From SMWC01 sp964466315 (GTDB lineage: Bacteria; Pseudomonadota; Gammaproteobacteria; Steroidobacterales; Rariloculaceae): a stretch of DNA of 64,000 nt. This document shows positions 44,459 to 53,341 of this stretch, piece by piece (positions within the stretch are counted from its first letter, which is position 1; every line of letters starts with the position of its first letter). Location: positions 1-64,000 of the forward strand of contig CAYXNS010000005.1 in assembly GCA_964466315.1 (NCBI GenBank). The letters run 5' to 3'. The position numbers and the translations under genes were made by a program. The notes beneath the pieces are model-generated. The model worked only from the letters and a program-made list of their open reading frames with translations, was not told where the DNA came from and made no database searches.

Positions 44459-44481
44459 ATAAAGGGACCGGGTCCCTTTAT
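44459..44481. repeat. Palindromic intergenic element, copy 6
   Basis: ATAAAGGGACC pairs perfectly with GGTCCCTTTAT around one G. It follows the flavoprotein stop and the converging membrane-anchored paralogue gene ends just beyond. It may act as a two-way terminator. Confidence 0.8.
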
Positions 44482-44502
44482 TCAGCCCTATTGCGTGGCG
44501 GG

Positions 44503-45186
44503 TTACTCTGCGGCTAGATTGGTCGTGCCCTCGGACCACTGCAGAAAAAGCCGCGCGTCGATGCCCCCGGGGCCCTGTATCCGGTCGAACTCCGAGATCT
44601 TATAGCTCTCGACGGCCGTGCCGCGAAGATTGGCGAAACTGCCCGTCCCACCGGACACGATAGCCGAGCCTTCGTCGCCGGGGCCCGCTGTCGGGCGGTA
44701 ATTCTTCGGTCCTTGCCACGGCCTGCCGAGATACCAGACCGGAATCAGTGTCTCTTTCAGGAACGGCCATAGATTACTGTCGGCGCGAATAATAAACGAA
44801 CCTTCACCCGGAATCGTCACGAGCCAGTCATCGCCAACGAGAACGCCGCGAGTCAGCATCTCGGTGCTCTCGGAGAACTGGCTGACGCGGCTCGCGATGC
44901 CGACAGGTACTTCGTCTTGATCATGAAGCACGACGACACTCAGCATCGAGTTACTGATCGTGCTCTCCCACAACTCAGGGATGGCTGCCGGCTGTAACGG
45001 TAAGCGTGATCGCCCACTATGCGTGATCGCGAGTCCCTCGGTGAAAGGCGAACCGTAAGCAAGCACGCGTGCATTAACGCCGGCGATGACGCCCGAGTCG
45101 GCGGTAAATGGGTTGAAGTAAATCCCGATGAGTACCGGCGCGCAGCCAACGAGAAACCCGAGAACTGTCAGGAGCAGATATCTCAT
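44503..45186 (-). CDS. Membrane-anchored protein, paralogue of the upstream gene, unknown
   Basis: A 227-residue protein with one N-terminal anchor or signal (LLLTVLGFLVGCAPVLIGIY, with a possible lipobox at VGCA) and a beta-rich extracytoplasmic domain (VLVGDDWLVTIPGEGSFIIR). The region around SQFSESTEMLTRGVLVGD mirrors TAESPTTAWALTIPSRG in the neighbour, so the two are diverged duplicates. Overlaps it by 4 bases (ATGA). No family recognised. Confidence 0.6.
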   Translation of the reverse strand: MRYLLLTVLGFLVGCAPVLIGIYFNPFTADSGVIAGVNARVLAYGSPFTEGLAITHSGRSRLPLQPAAIPELWESTISNSMLSVVVLHDQDEVPVGIASRVSQFSESTEMLTRGVLVGDDWLVTIPGEGSFIIRADSNLWPFLKETLIPVWYLGRPWQGPKNYRPTAGPGDEGSAIVSGGTGSFANLRGTAVESYKISEFDRIQGPGGIDARLFLQWSEGTTNLAAE

Positions 45187-45833
45187 TCGGCTAACTCGGC
45201 CGTGGTGTACAGGTTGATCGTCCCGCGCAATTCGCCCGCTTGACTCACTCCGCTGATCGACCAGCCTTCCGTGTAGGATCCGATCAGATCTTCGAACTCG
45301 TGACTGCCACCGGCGATCTGGCCAGAGTCGGCCCCCGACTCACCCAGCGTCAACTCGAGTTCACCGCTCCATGCCTGCCCATCGATACGGCCGGCAGCGG
45401 CAAGCTCACGGTCCAGAGATCCCGGCTCGGCCGCACCAAGCAGATGCAACGTGCCGCGGCTCGGGATCGTCAGTGCCCATGCCGTAGTCGGCGACTCAGC
45501 CGTGACGCTCGCATGCCTCGCGGCAACGCCGATCACGTCACCCTTGATATTGCGGAGCTTGAAATGCTCGACGAGCACGGGCTCGTCTGTCATCTCGGCC
45601 GGTAGCTCGACGCCCTCGGGATAACCCCTGGCTCTGAGCCCCATTTCGGCGGTCCCCGCAGTCATTATACGGTCGACGGGGAAACGGATCACGAAGTCCT
45701 CAACGCGGCCTCCATTGTGGCGCACGGTCGTCAACGACGCAGAGCGAGGGTGATCTACCCAGGGGAAAAACCGAGCAGCGCCCAGAGCCACTACGAGGCC
45801 CAGGATAATCCCTACGACAAAGGCTGATTTCAT
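45183..45833 (-). CDS. Membrane-anchored beta-rich protein, unknown
   Basis: A 216-residue protein with an N-terminal helix (VVGIILGLVVALGAARFFPW) and a beta-rich periplasmic domain (VEDFVIRFPVDRIMTAG, LRNIKGDVIGVAARH, TAWALTIPSRGTLHLLGA, WSGELELTLGESGAD). First of a translationally coupled pair with the downstream paralogue. It lies 97 bases downstream of gshA on the same strand and may be co-transcribed with it. Confidence 0.6.
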   Translation of the reverse strand: MKSAFVVGIILGLVVALGAARFFPWVDHPRSASLTTVRHNGGRVEDFVIRFPVDRIMTAGTAEMGLRARGYPEGVELPAEMTDEPVLVEHFKLRNIKGDVIGVAARHASVTAESPTTAWALTIPSRGTLHLLGAAEPGSLDRELAAAGRIDGQAWSGELELTLGESGADSGQIAGGSHEFEDLIGSYTEGWSISGVSQAGELRGTINLYTTAELAE

Positions 45834-45930
45834 TGAGTATTAGCTTACTGATCGCGCCTGGAACGTAAAGTATCTCGGCTTCAGCCGTCGAATTCGGGTA
45901 CGGATTTCACAAAATAGCATGCTCGCGACT

Positions 45931-47484
45931 CTAAATCTGTCCGAAATAGCAGGCAAGATACTTCTCGAAAGATGGCCCGGGCATACGCTCCAGGGCCAGG
46001 GCACGCTCGAGAGACTGCTCCGCGGCGCCCGTGAAAAGCTCGAGCTTATCTGCGGGCAAGCGCAGACTGCGAAAATACTCGGCGTGCGCTCTCGTAATCT
46101 CCAGTGAGAATTCGAGGAAACTCTGACCTTCCGCGCGCATCTCCGCGACGACTTGAGCCGATGGCGTCGCGTCCGGATCCAGCAGCGCCCCACGCTGCGC
46201 CTCCACGGTCGCCAGATAGCCCTCATCGTCGGCGTCCAAAATCGCGGCGACTTCCTGGATGCGGTCGACGAGTTCGATCCCCCAATCGAGCATCGAGACG
46301 TCGTGCCCGTTTCGCGGCAGAAGGATCCCGGGTCGGCGCCCCTCCTTCGCAACGGTCAGGTCTCTGGCGTCTATTTCGGCCTGCTCCACGACATCGATCG
46401 GTGGACTTTCAGTCATGAGACAGTAGATCAGCGCGGCCTCCACGAAGCGTAGTTGGCTCTGATTGACGCCGACCGGATCGAGCATGTTGATGTCGAACGT
46501 CCGCACCTCGACGTACTCGACACCAGTGTCGCGCAGCCGAACGGTCGGCGGGCTGTCGCCCCCGGGCACGGGTTTGGGACGGATCGAGCTGTAATACTCG
46601 TTCTCGATCTGGAGAATGTTCGTATTGAGCTGCCGGTACTCGCCGTTAATGCGAATCCCGATCTTCTCGTAGTCCCTGCTCGATGTCGTGATTGCCGCGG
46701 CGAGCTCGGTCGTGTAATCCGCGAGCGCATTCGCAGAGATCTGCAATCGAGCCAGCGACTTGTTCCGGTAACCGATATCGCTCATGCGCAACGAGGTACT
46801 GAACGGCCCGTACCATGTCGACGGCTCGAGCTCCTCCAGGTCATCATGACCGCCCGGACAAAATGATTTGCAAAGTGCGGGCGAGGCCCCGAAAAGATAA
46901 ATGAAAAGCCAGGCCAGGCGCCGGTAATTTCTGACTAAGCCCATATACCGCTCCGAGACGAAACTCTCGAGCGCGTCAGCGCACTCCTGCTGCTCACGGA
47001 AAGGCTCCCAGAAAGACATCGGCATCGAGAAGTTGTAGTGAACGCCCGATATCGCCTGCATAGCACGGCCGTAGCGGTGGCCGAGTCCACGCCGATAAAT
47101 CGATTTCATCTGACCGAGATTCGAGGGTCCATAAGCGGCGATCGGAAAATCCTGGTTCGGGTTGACGATGCAGGGCATGCTCTGAGCCCACAAGAACTCG
47201 TCTTCGAGGTTCTGACAGACAAAACAGTGGCTGTCACACAGAAACTGAAACGTCTCCCAGTTCGTCGGATAGGGCGGTGTTACGAATTCCAGCTGAGCTT
47301 CGGAGTAGTCCGTCGTCAGATAGGGGTGTGTGAGCTTAGAGCCCAGGCGAGCGGGGTGCATACGTGTGGACAGATGGCCCTCGCCATCGACGCGAAGGCA
47401 TTCCTTCTCGATGCCGCGTAGCCCACGCCGTATCAGATTGGCATGCGCCCCGTCCTGCAACCAGCCGAGTTGCGAATCCTGCAA
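45931..47484 (-). CDS. gshA: Glutamate--cysteine ligase GshA
   Basis: A 517-residue enzyme catalysing the first step of glutathione synthesis. It matches the gammaproteobacterial GshA type throughout: LIRRGLRGIEKECLRVDGEG, YSEAQLEFVTPPYPTNWETF, WAQSMPCIVNPNQDFPIAAY, YRRGLGHRYGRAMQAISGVH, GIRINGEYRQLNTNILQIEN and VEYVEVRTFDINMLDPVGVN. Length is the same as in E. coli. Confidence 0.97.
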   Translation of the reverse strand: MQDSQLGWLQDGAHANLIRRGLRGIEKECLRVDGEGHLSTRMHPARLGSKLTHPYLTTDYSEAQLEFVTPPYPTNWETFQFLCDSHCFVCQNLEDEFLWAQSMPCIVNPNQDFPIAAYGPSNLGQMKSIYRRGLGHRYGRAMQAISGVHYNFSMPMSFWEPFREQQECADALESFVSERYMGLVRNYRRLAWLFIYLFGASPALCKSFCPGGHDDLEELEPSTWYGPFSTSLRMSDIGYRNKSLARLQISANALADYTTELAAAITTSSRDYEKIGIRINGEYRQLNTNILQIENEYYSSIRPKPVPGGDSPPTVRLRDTGVEYVEVRTFDINMLDPVGVNQSQLRFVEAALIYCLMTESPPIDVVEQAEIDARDLTVAKEGRRPGILLPRNGHDVSMLDWGIELVDRIQEVAAILDADDEGYLATVEAQRGALLDPDATPSAQVVAEMRAEGQSFLEFSLEITRAHAEYFRSLRLPADKLELFTGAAEQSLERALALERMPGPSFEKYLACYFGQI

Positions 47485-47687
47485 AGCGGTATCCCGTTCT
47501 ATTGCTCGCCGAATCCGTTACCACCACCAGGTAACGGCGTCTCTACGGTCCGCCTGCGTGGCGGGCGACCCATTATAGGCGCAAGAAATACGCCAAATCG
47601 GCGCACCATAGACATTTTCGCCCGGGGAATTCCGGACGGGATTAATGGTCAAAGACAGAGTTGAGCCGGCTCTTGCGGGTGCCATCT

Positions 47688-48035
47688 ATGAATAAAAGCA
47701 GAACCGTCGCATCAGCGACCCTGATCGTCCTGGGGTTAACCAGCGCCTTCAACGCCTACGCCATGCGCTGCGGCACACGACTCATCGCCAGAGGCGACCA
47801 TATCTCGAAGCTACTGCGCTACTGTGGCGAGCCCGATTTCGCCCAATCGCGGTCAGCGCAACGGACTTACCATAACCACTTCGGCCAGGTGCTTTTCACG
47901 GGTCTGCACGAGGAGATCCGGATCGACGAATGGACCTATAACTTCGGGCCTAGCAAGCTCATGCGTGTTATCAGGATGGAGAATGGTATCGTGCGCGAGA
48001 TCCGGCACCTCGGGTACGGTTATCCCCGGCGCTAG
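47688..48035 (+). CDS. DUF2845 exported protein
   Basis: A 115-residue protein with signal peptide (ASATLIVLGLTSAFNAYAMR). The mature part (MRCGTRLIARGDHISKLLRY, CGEPD, IDEWTYNFGPSKLMRVIRME, NGIVREIRHLGYGYP) is the DUF2845 domain, a small SmpA/OmlA-like fold with two cysteines that could form a disulfide. ATG 47688 gives a clean signal; the longer frame begins with unrelated sequence. It converges with the next small gene, overlapping by 4 bases. Confidence 0.85.
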   Translation: MNKSRTVASATLIVLGLTSAFNAYAMRCGTRLIARGDHISKLLRYCGEPDFAQSRSAQRTYHNHFGQVLFTGLHEEIRIDEWTYNFGPSKLMRVIRMENGIVREIRHLGYGYPRR

Positions 48036-48313
48036 CCGGTCGAGCCGTCACTCAGGCTCAGCATTTCCTCCATCTCGTGGCCGATGACATCGCGGGTCTC
48101 CGAGTCTACGATCGGCTTTCCTCGTCGGAAACACCCCGACTGGGATGCCGTTTTCTCGAACTCTTCGTCGGATTCTATGGCCTCGAGTTTGACGTTCCCG
48201 TCGGCATCACGAACGAGACATTGCGCTCCGTCGACGAAGTCACGGGGCTGCCAGCGCTCATCGTCCGAGTTCCCGAGTAATAGTGCGATGGTTTCCGTAT
48301 CGTCATCATTCAT
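48032..48313 (-). CDS. Small acidic protein, unknown function
   Basis: A 93-residue acidic soluble protein (NDDDTETIALLLGNSDDERW, DFVDGAQCLVRDADGNVKLE, KPIVDSETRDVIGHEMEEML). GGAAGG precedes the ATG by nine bases. A single domain, no signal, two cysteines. No family recognised; coding is supported by the ribosome-binding site and by codon use matching neighbours. Confidence 0.5.
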   Translation of the reverse strand: MNDDDTETIALLLGNSDDERWQPRDFVDGAQCLVRDADGNVKLEAIESDEEFEKTASQSGCFRRGKPIVDSETRDVIGHEMEEMLSLSDGSTG

Positions 48314-48541
48314 TGTGGCCGGCCTTCCTTACCTATTTCCCGTGTACTGAGCAAGGTCCGTGCCAGATACGGAACCTTTCTTATAAACAAATGCTTATCG
48401 TTAAATTTCTCAGTCGGATGAGGTGACCATCCGGGTCAAAAGTTGACGCAAAGTGACGACATCGGGACACGTGAACGGCGTCACACCGCCGTCCAGTTCA
48501 ATGAGCTAAGTTTGCTCACAATGGTTAGGCAGATTGGGGCC

Positions 48542-48955
48542 ATGACTATGCTCAAGCGCAATACTCTCGATTCCCCCGCCGGAGCGGCTACATACATCGC
48601 TCCCGGCACCAAGATCGTCGGCGATTTATCTGGAGAAGGCACCTATTTTTTCTGCGGCGAGATCGAAGGCGAGTGCGACATCAATGGACCGATAACGATC
48701 GCCGAGGGTAGCTATTGGAAAGGGTCGGTGCGTGCCACCGAAATCATTCTTGCCGGCTCGGTAGATGGCGACATCATCGCGAAAGAACGCGTCGAGATCG
48801 CCGGCACCGCTCACATTACCGGTAGCCTTCGCGGCAGCTCCATCGTCGTCGCGGAGGGCGCGGTGATCGAAGATGCTGTCAACATTTCCAAAACCAAGGA
48901 AACTGAACGACCAAAAGTTCGTTCCGGGCTACAGGTCAGTCCAGCAAGATCCTGA
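48542..48955 (+). CDS. Bactofilin
   Basis: A 137-residue beta-helix cytoskeletal protein. The core repeats GDLSGEGTYFFCGEIEGECD, GPITIAEGSYWKGSVRATEI, GSVDGDIIAKERVEIAGTAH and ITGSLRGSSIVVAEGAVIED give the bactofilin strand ladder; the short polar tails flank it. ATG 48542 is chosen since GGGG lies just upstream and the family core follows directly. Bactofilins polymerise on the membrane and localise wall or motility proteins. The 3' end overlaps the converging receiver-domain gene by 20 bases. Confidence 0.92.
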   Translation: MTMLKRNTLDSPAGAATYIAPGTKIVGDLSGEGTYFFCGEIEGECDINGPITIAEGSYWKGSVRATEIILAGSVDGDIIAKERVEIAGTAHITGSLRGSSIVVAEGAVIEDAVNISKTKETERPKVRSGLQVSPARS

Positions 48956-50168
48956 CCTCGACACGCTGATTGGCCGCGGCGATCTCGTTCCACTCATCAG
49001 CCGTTAGACCCTGCGTGAAAGACGGGTAAGCTACCCGCGGCTGGCTCGCACCGTGCGATATGATCTCGAAGCGAACAACTCCGTCACGCGATTCCAAGGC
49101 GATCGCATTTGCAAACGGCAGCGATTGTTGCGCGCCGTACGCCTCCGCCTCGGGCCAGCCCAGTTGCTGACAGGTAGCGAGCGGTGCTGCCGCGGGCGGC
49201 AGCGCGAGCACACCATCCGACCCGGTACTCATACAATAACGGCCCACGTGCACATCGACGGCAATCGTGCCGGAGATATCGAGGCTGCGCATGCGTTGTG
49301 CCAGTTCCGTCAATAACTCCGCCCGGCTGCCGTTCAACGCCGTCTCCCCGAATGGGTAGCTTTCCGCCTGGTTGATACCCCATTCCAGTATCGTGAGCAG
49401 TTCGGTCGAATCGACCGCTGCTGTGCTGTCGCTGAGGGGCGCAGACTCCAGCAACGCCGTCTCTGCCTGCAACCCGTCGACCAATACGGTAATGCGCTCG
49501 TTTGCTTGCGCCAACAACGACCGCGTGTCGAAGTACAAGTACGCAAAACTGATCGTCGTGGCTGCAAGTATCGCGAGTCCGATGACCAGGAGCCCCGCAC
49601 GCATATCATCCGGGCCATTGTCGAGATCCAGTTGTCTGCGCGTGATAGTGTCCCCCGCGATCCGCTCGTAACCGCGACGAATATCGTCCCGCAGAATCGC
49701 ACGCTGCTCCTTGAATAACTCCTCGAGCAAGGTATTGACCTGGTTGCTGTCGGCGGTATCTGTCGCCGGCAAATCGACGGCGTCCTGCTCGGGTTTCTTG
49801 GGAGTCAGATGCAGCGCATCAAGTACCTTCGTCACTTCTACCGAGTGTACCTGCTTGGGAAGAACGCCTATCGCGCCGAGCGCTCGAGCCTGGCCGACAT
49901 AGAGTTCTCCTTCCTGAGACGTGTACATCATGACCGGGATTGTGGCGGTCGCAGGATTTTCTTTGTTGGCCTCCAAAGCCTGGAAACCATCCATACCCGG
50001 CAACAGGTGATCCATGAAGATGACGTCGGGCCGCGCATGCCGTAGATACTCCAGCGCCTCCTCACCGGAAGCGGCCGTATCGACCCAGAGCGACTGCTCG
50101 GCCAGCGTGCTCCCCAGCACGAAGCGGGCGGACGCCGAATCGTCAACGATTAATGCTGTCTTCGTCAT
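48936..50168 (-). CDS. Membrane-anchored receiver-domain protein with periplasmic C-terminal domain
   Basis: A 410-residue protein. The N-terminal receiver (1-120) has the acidic pair DD (9-10), phospho-acceptor Asp53 (IFMDHLLPG) and Lys105 (VLPKQ), all intact. A helical linker (145-185) leads to one membrane helix (191-213; AGLLVIGLAILAATTISFAY). The periplasmic part (214-410) ends with ANQRVEVRILLD, like the last strand of an OmpA-type C-terminal fold. A receiver tethered this way is not a normal response regulator; it may transmit phosphorylation state outward. No cognate kinase adjoins it. Confidence 0.75.
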   Translation of the reverse strand: MTKTALIVDDSASARFVLGSTLAEQSLWVDTAASGEEALEYLRHARPDVIFMDHLLPGMDGFQALEANKENPATATIPVMMYTSQEGELYVGQARALGAIGVLPKQVHSVEVTKVLDALHLTPKKPEQDAVDLPATDTADSNQVNTLLEELFKEQRAILRDDIRRGYERIAGDTITRRQLDLDNGPDDMRAGLLVIGLAILAATTISFAYLYFDTRSLLAQANERITVLVDGLQAETALLESAPLSDSTAAVDSTELLTILEWGINQAESYPFGETALNGSRAELLTELAQRMRSLDISGTIAVDVHVGRYCMSTGSDGVLALPPAAAPLATCQQLGWPEAEAYGAQQSLPFANAIALESRDGVVRFEIISHGASQPRVAYPSFTQGLTADEWNEIAAANQRVEVRILLD

Positions 50169-50402
50169 GTTGTCTGGCGACGGGTGGGCCGGGATACGCA
50201 GCGATACAGCCTGGCTCCGAGAACCTCCAAGTCATGCTGATTCCTGTATTTTCCCCTTTTTTTTAGGGATTCTGTAGTATCAAGCGCGACAGCGGCCTCC
50301 CAGTGTGTTTTGCTGGACATTAGCTACCGGCGCGGCGCCGGAAGGGGGCATGCGATCTCGGGACCTAGGGGGGTCCCAGGGGTCACTAGAAAATTCGCAT
50401 TC

Positions 50403-52442
50403 ATGAGCCGTCACATCATTAAATACCTGGCGGGTACCGCAATCGTCCTGGGTGCAATCTATGTGTTGCTCGCGGCGGTCGTGATATCGTCCGATCCTGC
50501 AGTACTTGGTAGCGCGAGCACGCGCCGGCTACTACTCGGAGTGGGGTTCCTGGCATTCTGCGCCTCGCTGATCGCGGTCTGGTTCGTCGCCAGTCGCCTC
50601 GAGATTCCGCTCGATAAGCTGACTTCTGCTCTCAAGCTCGCCACGCGTGGTGACTACGACGCAGCGCCCCTGACGGGCGGCCGGGACGGCCCGTCCGAGC
50701 TGGTCGATGCCTTCGATACCATGCGCGAGCAACTGAAAACGAGCGTCATCACTCGAGACTACCTCGACCGTCTACTCTCGAGCATGCGAGACGCGATCAT
50801 TGTCGTCGGTCCGGACGAGAAGATTGTCCGAGTGAACGCGGCTGCGGCCGATCTCCTCGACTATGCAACCGACGCGCTGATCGGCCAACCATTGGCGACA
50901 GTGGTCCACCGGGATATCAAAGGACCTTCCGGGCATGCTCCATCAACGGCGACACCCTTCGACGGCGTCTTTCGCAAACGAGACGGCTCGCCGATCGCTG
51001 TCTCGTATACCGTTTCCGATGTACGAAATGACCGCGGTGAACTCGAAGGGCGTATTCTCACGGCGCAGAACGCTGCCGAGAGGAAGCGTGCCGAGCAGCG
51101 GATTCGCTACCTGGCGCGGACGGACTCGTTGACGAAGATGGCCAACCGAATGCAGTTTCAACATCAACTGCAGCAGGGAATTGCCAGGGCGAAGCGAACC
51201 GGCCAATACCTGGCTCTACTCTATCTGGATATCGATCGCTTCAAAGATATTAATGACACTTTCGGTCACGGCGCAGGCGACACGAGCCTGGAGATTTTCG
51301 CGCAGCGAATCATGGCGGAGCTACCCGAGGGCGCTGTGGGCGGGCGGTTGGCTGGAGATGAGTTCGCGGTAATCTTGAGCGGCTTCGAGCGCATCGAGGC
51401 CATGGCTGATGCGGTCACCGAGACTGCCGATTCTTTGCTGAAAGCAATCGGACGCCCGTTCCACGTGCAGGGCGAAGAGATCTTCATAACGACGAGTATG
51501 GGCGCCGCTTACTATCCCGGCGATGGTGACAACGTGATCGACCTGATTCGAAACGGGGACGCCGCGCTTTATCAAGCGAAGAAGGCGGGCGGTAACTGCC
51601 TCGAACGATACTCCTCCGACATGAATACGGTGGCCGTCGAACGGCTGATGCTAAAGAGTAAACTGCGCCGCTCGTTCGAACGCGAAGAGCTGAGGCTGCA
51701 TTACCAGCCCAAGTACAATCTCCGAACCGGTCGCGTAGAGGGAATGGAAGCACTCGTTCGCTGGGATCTGCCGGACCGGGGGCTGGTCTATCCTTCCGAT
51801 TTCATACCGCTCGCCGAGGAGACCAACCTCATCCTGCAAGTCGGAGACTGGGTGCTCAACCGGGTCTGTGAAGACTATCGCCTCTGGCAGCGTTCACTTC
51901 CGTCTCCCGGGCGGGTCTCGGTCAATCTTTCCCTGAAGCAGCTACAGCAGCAGCGGTTCCTCGAGAACGTTCGCGCCATATTCAAGAGGCATGGCGTATC
52001 CCCAACATGCCTGGAACTCGAGATAACCGAAACGACGCTGATGGACGACGCGGAACGAACGATCCGGATTCTCGATGCCCTCTACGGCATGGGGTTGCAT
52101 CTCGCCATCGACGATTTCGGCACCGGCTACTCGTCTCTCAGTGCTCTACAGCAGTTCCCGATCAGCACCCTCAAGATCGACAAGTCGTTCGTGCATGATA
52201 TCGCCGTCGATCAGGGCGACGCAACGATTGTCGCGACGATAATCAAGATGGCGCGCAGCCTGAATATGGATGTCGTCGCCGAGGGCGTCGAATGGCAGGA
52301 GCAACTTGACTTTCTGCGCGAGCACAAGTGCGACTACGTGCAGGGTCACTTGTTTGGCGACCCGATGACTGCCGAGGGTCTGCTCGAGTTACTGATCGAC
52401 CAGGAGGAAGGCAGTAATCAGTATCGGACCTTGTTCGGCTGA
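50403..52442 (+). CDS. Membrane GGDEF/EAL protein with HAMP and PAS domains
   Basis: A 679-residue protein: two membrane helices (about 7-29 and 44-64), HAMP (65-115), PAS (about 120-240), GGDEF (245-405) and EAL (420-675). The signature reads AGDEF (317-321) rather than GGDEF, so cyclase activity is uncertain. The EAL side is complete (GMEALVRWDLP, LELEITETTLMDD, AIDDFGTGYSSL, LKIDKSFVHD, VAEGVEW), so phosphodiesterase activity is likely. ATG 50403 has no clear ribosome-binding site; the longer frame upstream is not domain-like. A GGGACC/GGTCCC palindrome lies at 50360-50377. Confidence 0.9.
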   Translation: MSRHIIKYLAGTAIVLGAIYVLLAAVVISSDPAVLGSASTRRLLLGVGFLAFCASLIAVWFVASRLEIPLDKLTSALKLATRGDYDAAPLTGGRDGPSELVDAFDTMREQLKTSVITRDYLDRLLSSMRDAIIVVGPDEKIVRVNAAAADLLDYATDALIGQPLATVVHRDIKGPSGHAPSTATPFDGVFRKRDGSPIAVSYTVSDVRNDRGELEGRILTAQNAAERKRAEQRIRYLARTDSLTKMANRMQFQHQLQQGIARAKRTGQYLALLYLDIDRFKDINDTFGHGAGDTSLEIFAQRIMAELPEGAVGGRLAGDEFAVILSGFERIEAMADAVTETADSLLKAIGRPFHVQGEEIFITTSMGAAYYPGDGDNVIDLIRNGDAALYQAKKAGGNCLERYSSDMNTVAVERLMLKSKLRRSFEREELRLHYQPKYNLRTGRVEGMEALVRWDLPDRGLVYPSDFIPLAEETNLILQVGDWVLNRVCEDYRLWQRSLPSPGRVSVNLSLKQLQQQRFLENVRAIFKRHGVSPTCLELEITETTLMDDAERTIRILDALYGMGLHLAIDDFGTGYSSLSALQQFPISTLKIDKSFVHDIAVDQGDATIVATIIKMARSLNMDVVAEGVEWQEQLDFLREHKCDYVQGHLFGDPMTAEGLLELLIDQEEGSNQYRTLFG

Positions 52443-52549
52443 TTGCGCACGTTAATGCCGGCAACGGCGACGTGGGGGACACATGGAATCGCCTGAGTCC
52501 CTACGGTATAGTCTGGGCATCAAAACACGGATAACGTCGGAGTAACAAC

Positions 52550-52921
52550 ATGAATTTTATAAGATTTCTAGTTGTACTAGTGGCTTTCGGCGTAGCGACG
52601 ACGAGCCTGGCCTGTGATTATCCGGCACTCATTACGATCCCTGACGGCCAGACGTCAACCATGGCGGAGATGGTCTCTGCGCAGAGTGCGGTCACCGAGT
52701 ATCTGGCCGCGATGGACGGCTACATCGATTGTGTTAGTGACGAAATCGTCGCCACAGGCGACGATGCACCAGCCGAATACAAGTCCATCATGTACAGCCG
52801 CCACAATACCGCGGTTGCCGAGATGGAAGCCGTTGCAACAATGTTCAACGAGCAGATAGCCGCCTTTTATGACGCGAATCCGCCCGGGCCGAGACCTGGT
52901 GGGATGGGGGCGGGTGGCTAA
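52550..52921 (+). CDS. Small exported protein, unknown function
   Basis: A 123-residue protein with signal peptide (FLVVLVAFGVATTSLAC; the Cys follows Ala and could be a lipobox or the first of a disulfide). The mature part is helical (TMAEMVSAQSAVTEYLAAMD, GYIDCVSDEIVATGDD) with two cysteines and a Pro/Gly tail. No family recognised. A -10-like TATAGT is at about 52506. Confidence 0.6.
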   Translation: MNFIRFLVVLVAFGVATTSLACDYPALITIPDGQTSTMAEMVSAQSAVTEYLAAMDGYIDCVSDEIVATGDDAPAEYKSIMYSRHNTAVAEMEAVATMFNEQIAAFYDANPPGPRPGGMGAGG

Positions 52922-52938
52922 GACTCCCTAGTCTTTTA
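52920..52938. terminator. Short bidirectional hairpin between converging genes
   Basis: AAGACT and AGTCTT form a 6-base stem with a CCCT loop, followed by T residues, between the converging 52550 gene and pspC. Short stem, so only weak support. Confidence 0.4.
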
Positions 52939-53341
52939 GAGATTCAAATTCCTGGTCGAGCTTGAAATGGCTCGATGTCAGATACTTCTCCATACGCTGC
53001 AGTCGTGCTTCGACCTCCCGGAAGCGGTGTTTCACGCGGTCGAGCGTAGCGTGGGGTGCAGACCGAACCTGACGCTTTAAGGACTTGCTCTCCGCGTCCG
53101 CCGGCCGACCGAGAGCGCGTGGTTTCTTCGGTAGCAATAGCGCCAGCAAGCCGTAGGCGATAAACGTCGGCAGCGTGAAGAAGAGTAAGCTGAGCGCCGT
53201 CATTATTCGCGTTACGACGATATCGAAGCCGAAGTAGTCGGAAAGGCCTGCGCAAATACCGAAGATCACGCCACCGTCGCGGTCTTGATACAATCTCCGC
53301 CCACGCAGAGAGGCCATCGAGGTGCTGCGCGGTCCACTCAT
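52928..53341 (-). CDS. pspC: Phage-shock protein PspC
   Basis: A 137-residue inner-membrane regulator. The PspC domain (RGRRLYQDRDGGVIFGICAG, LSDYFGFDIVVTRIMTALSL) is followed by membrane helices and a C-terminal polar helix. It recruits PspA under membrane stress together with PspB. Translationally coupled to pspB by a 4-base overlap. Confidence 0.93.
   Translation of the reverse strand: MSGPRSTSMASLRGRRLYQDRDGGVIFGICAGLSDYFGFDIVVTRIMTALSLLFFTLPTFIAYGLLALLLPKKPRALGRPADAESKSLKRQVRSAPHATLDRVKHRFREVEARLQRMEKYLTSSHFKLDQEFESLKD

Noticed and set aside
50169..50402. c-di-GMP riboswitch ahead of the GGDEF/EAL gene
   Set aside because: The conserved cores of the known c-di-GMP riboswitch classes are not visible; only a short GC palindrome is present.
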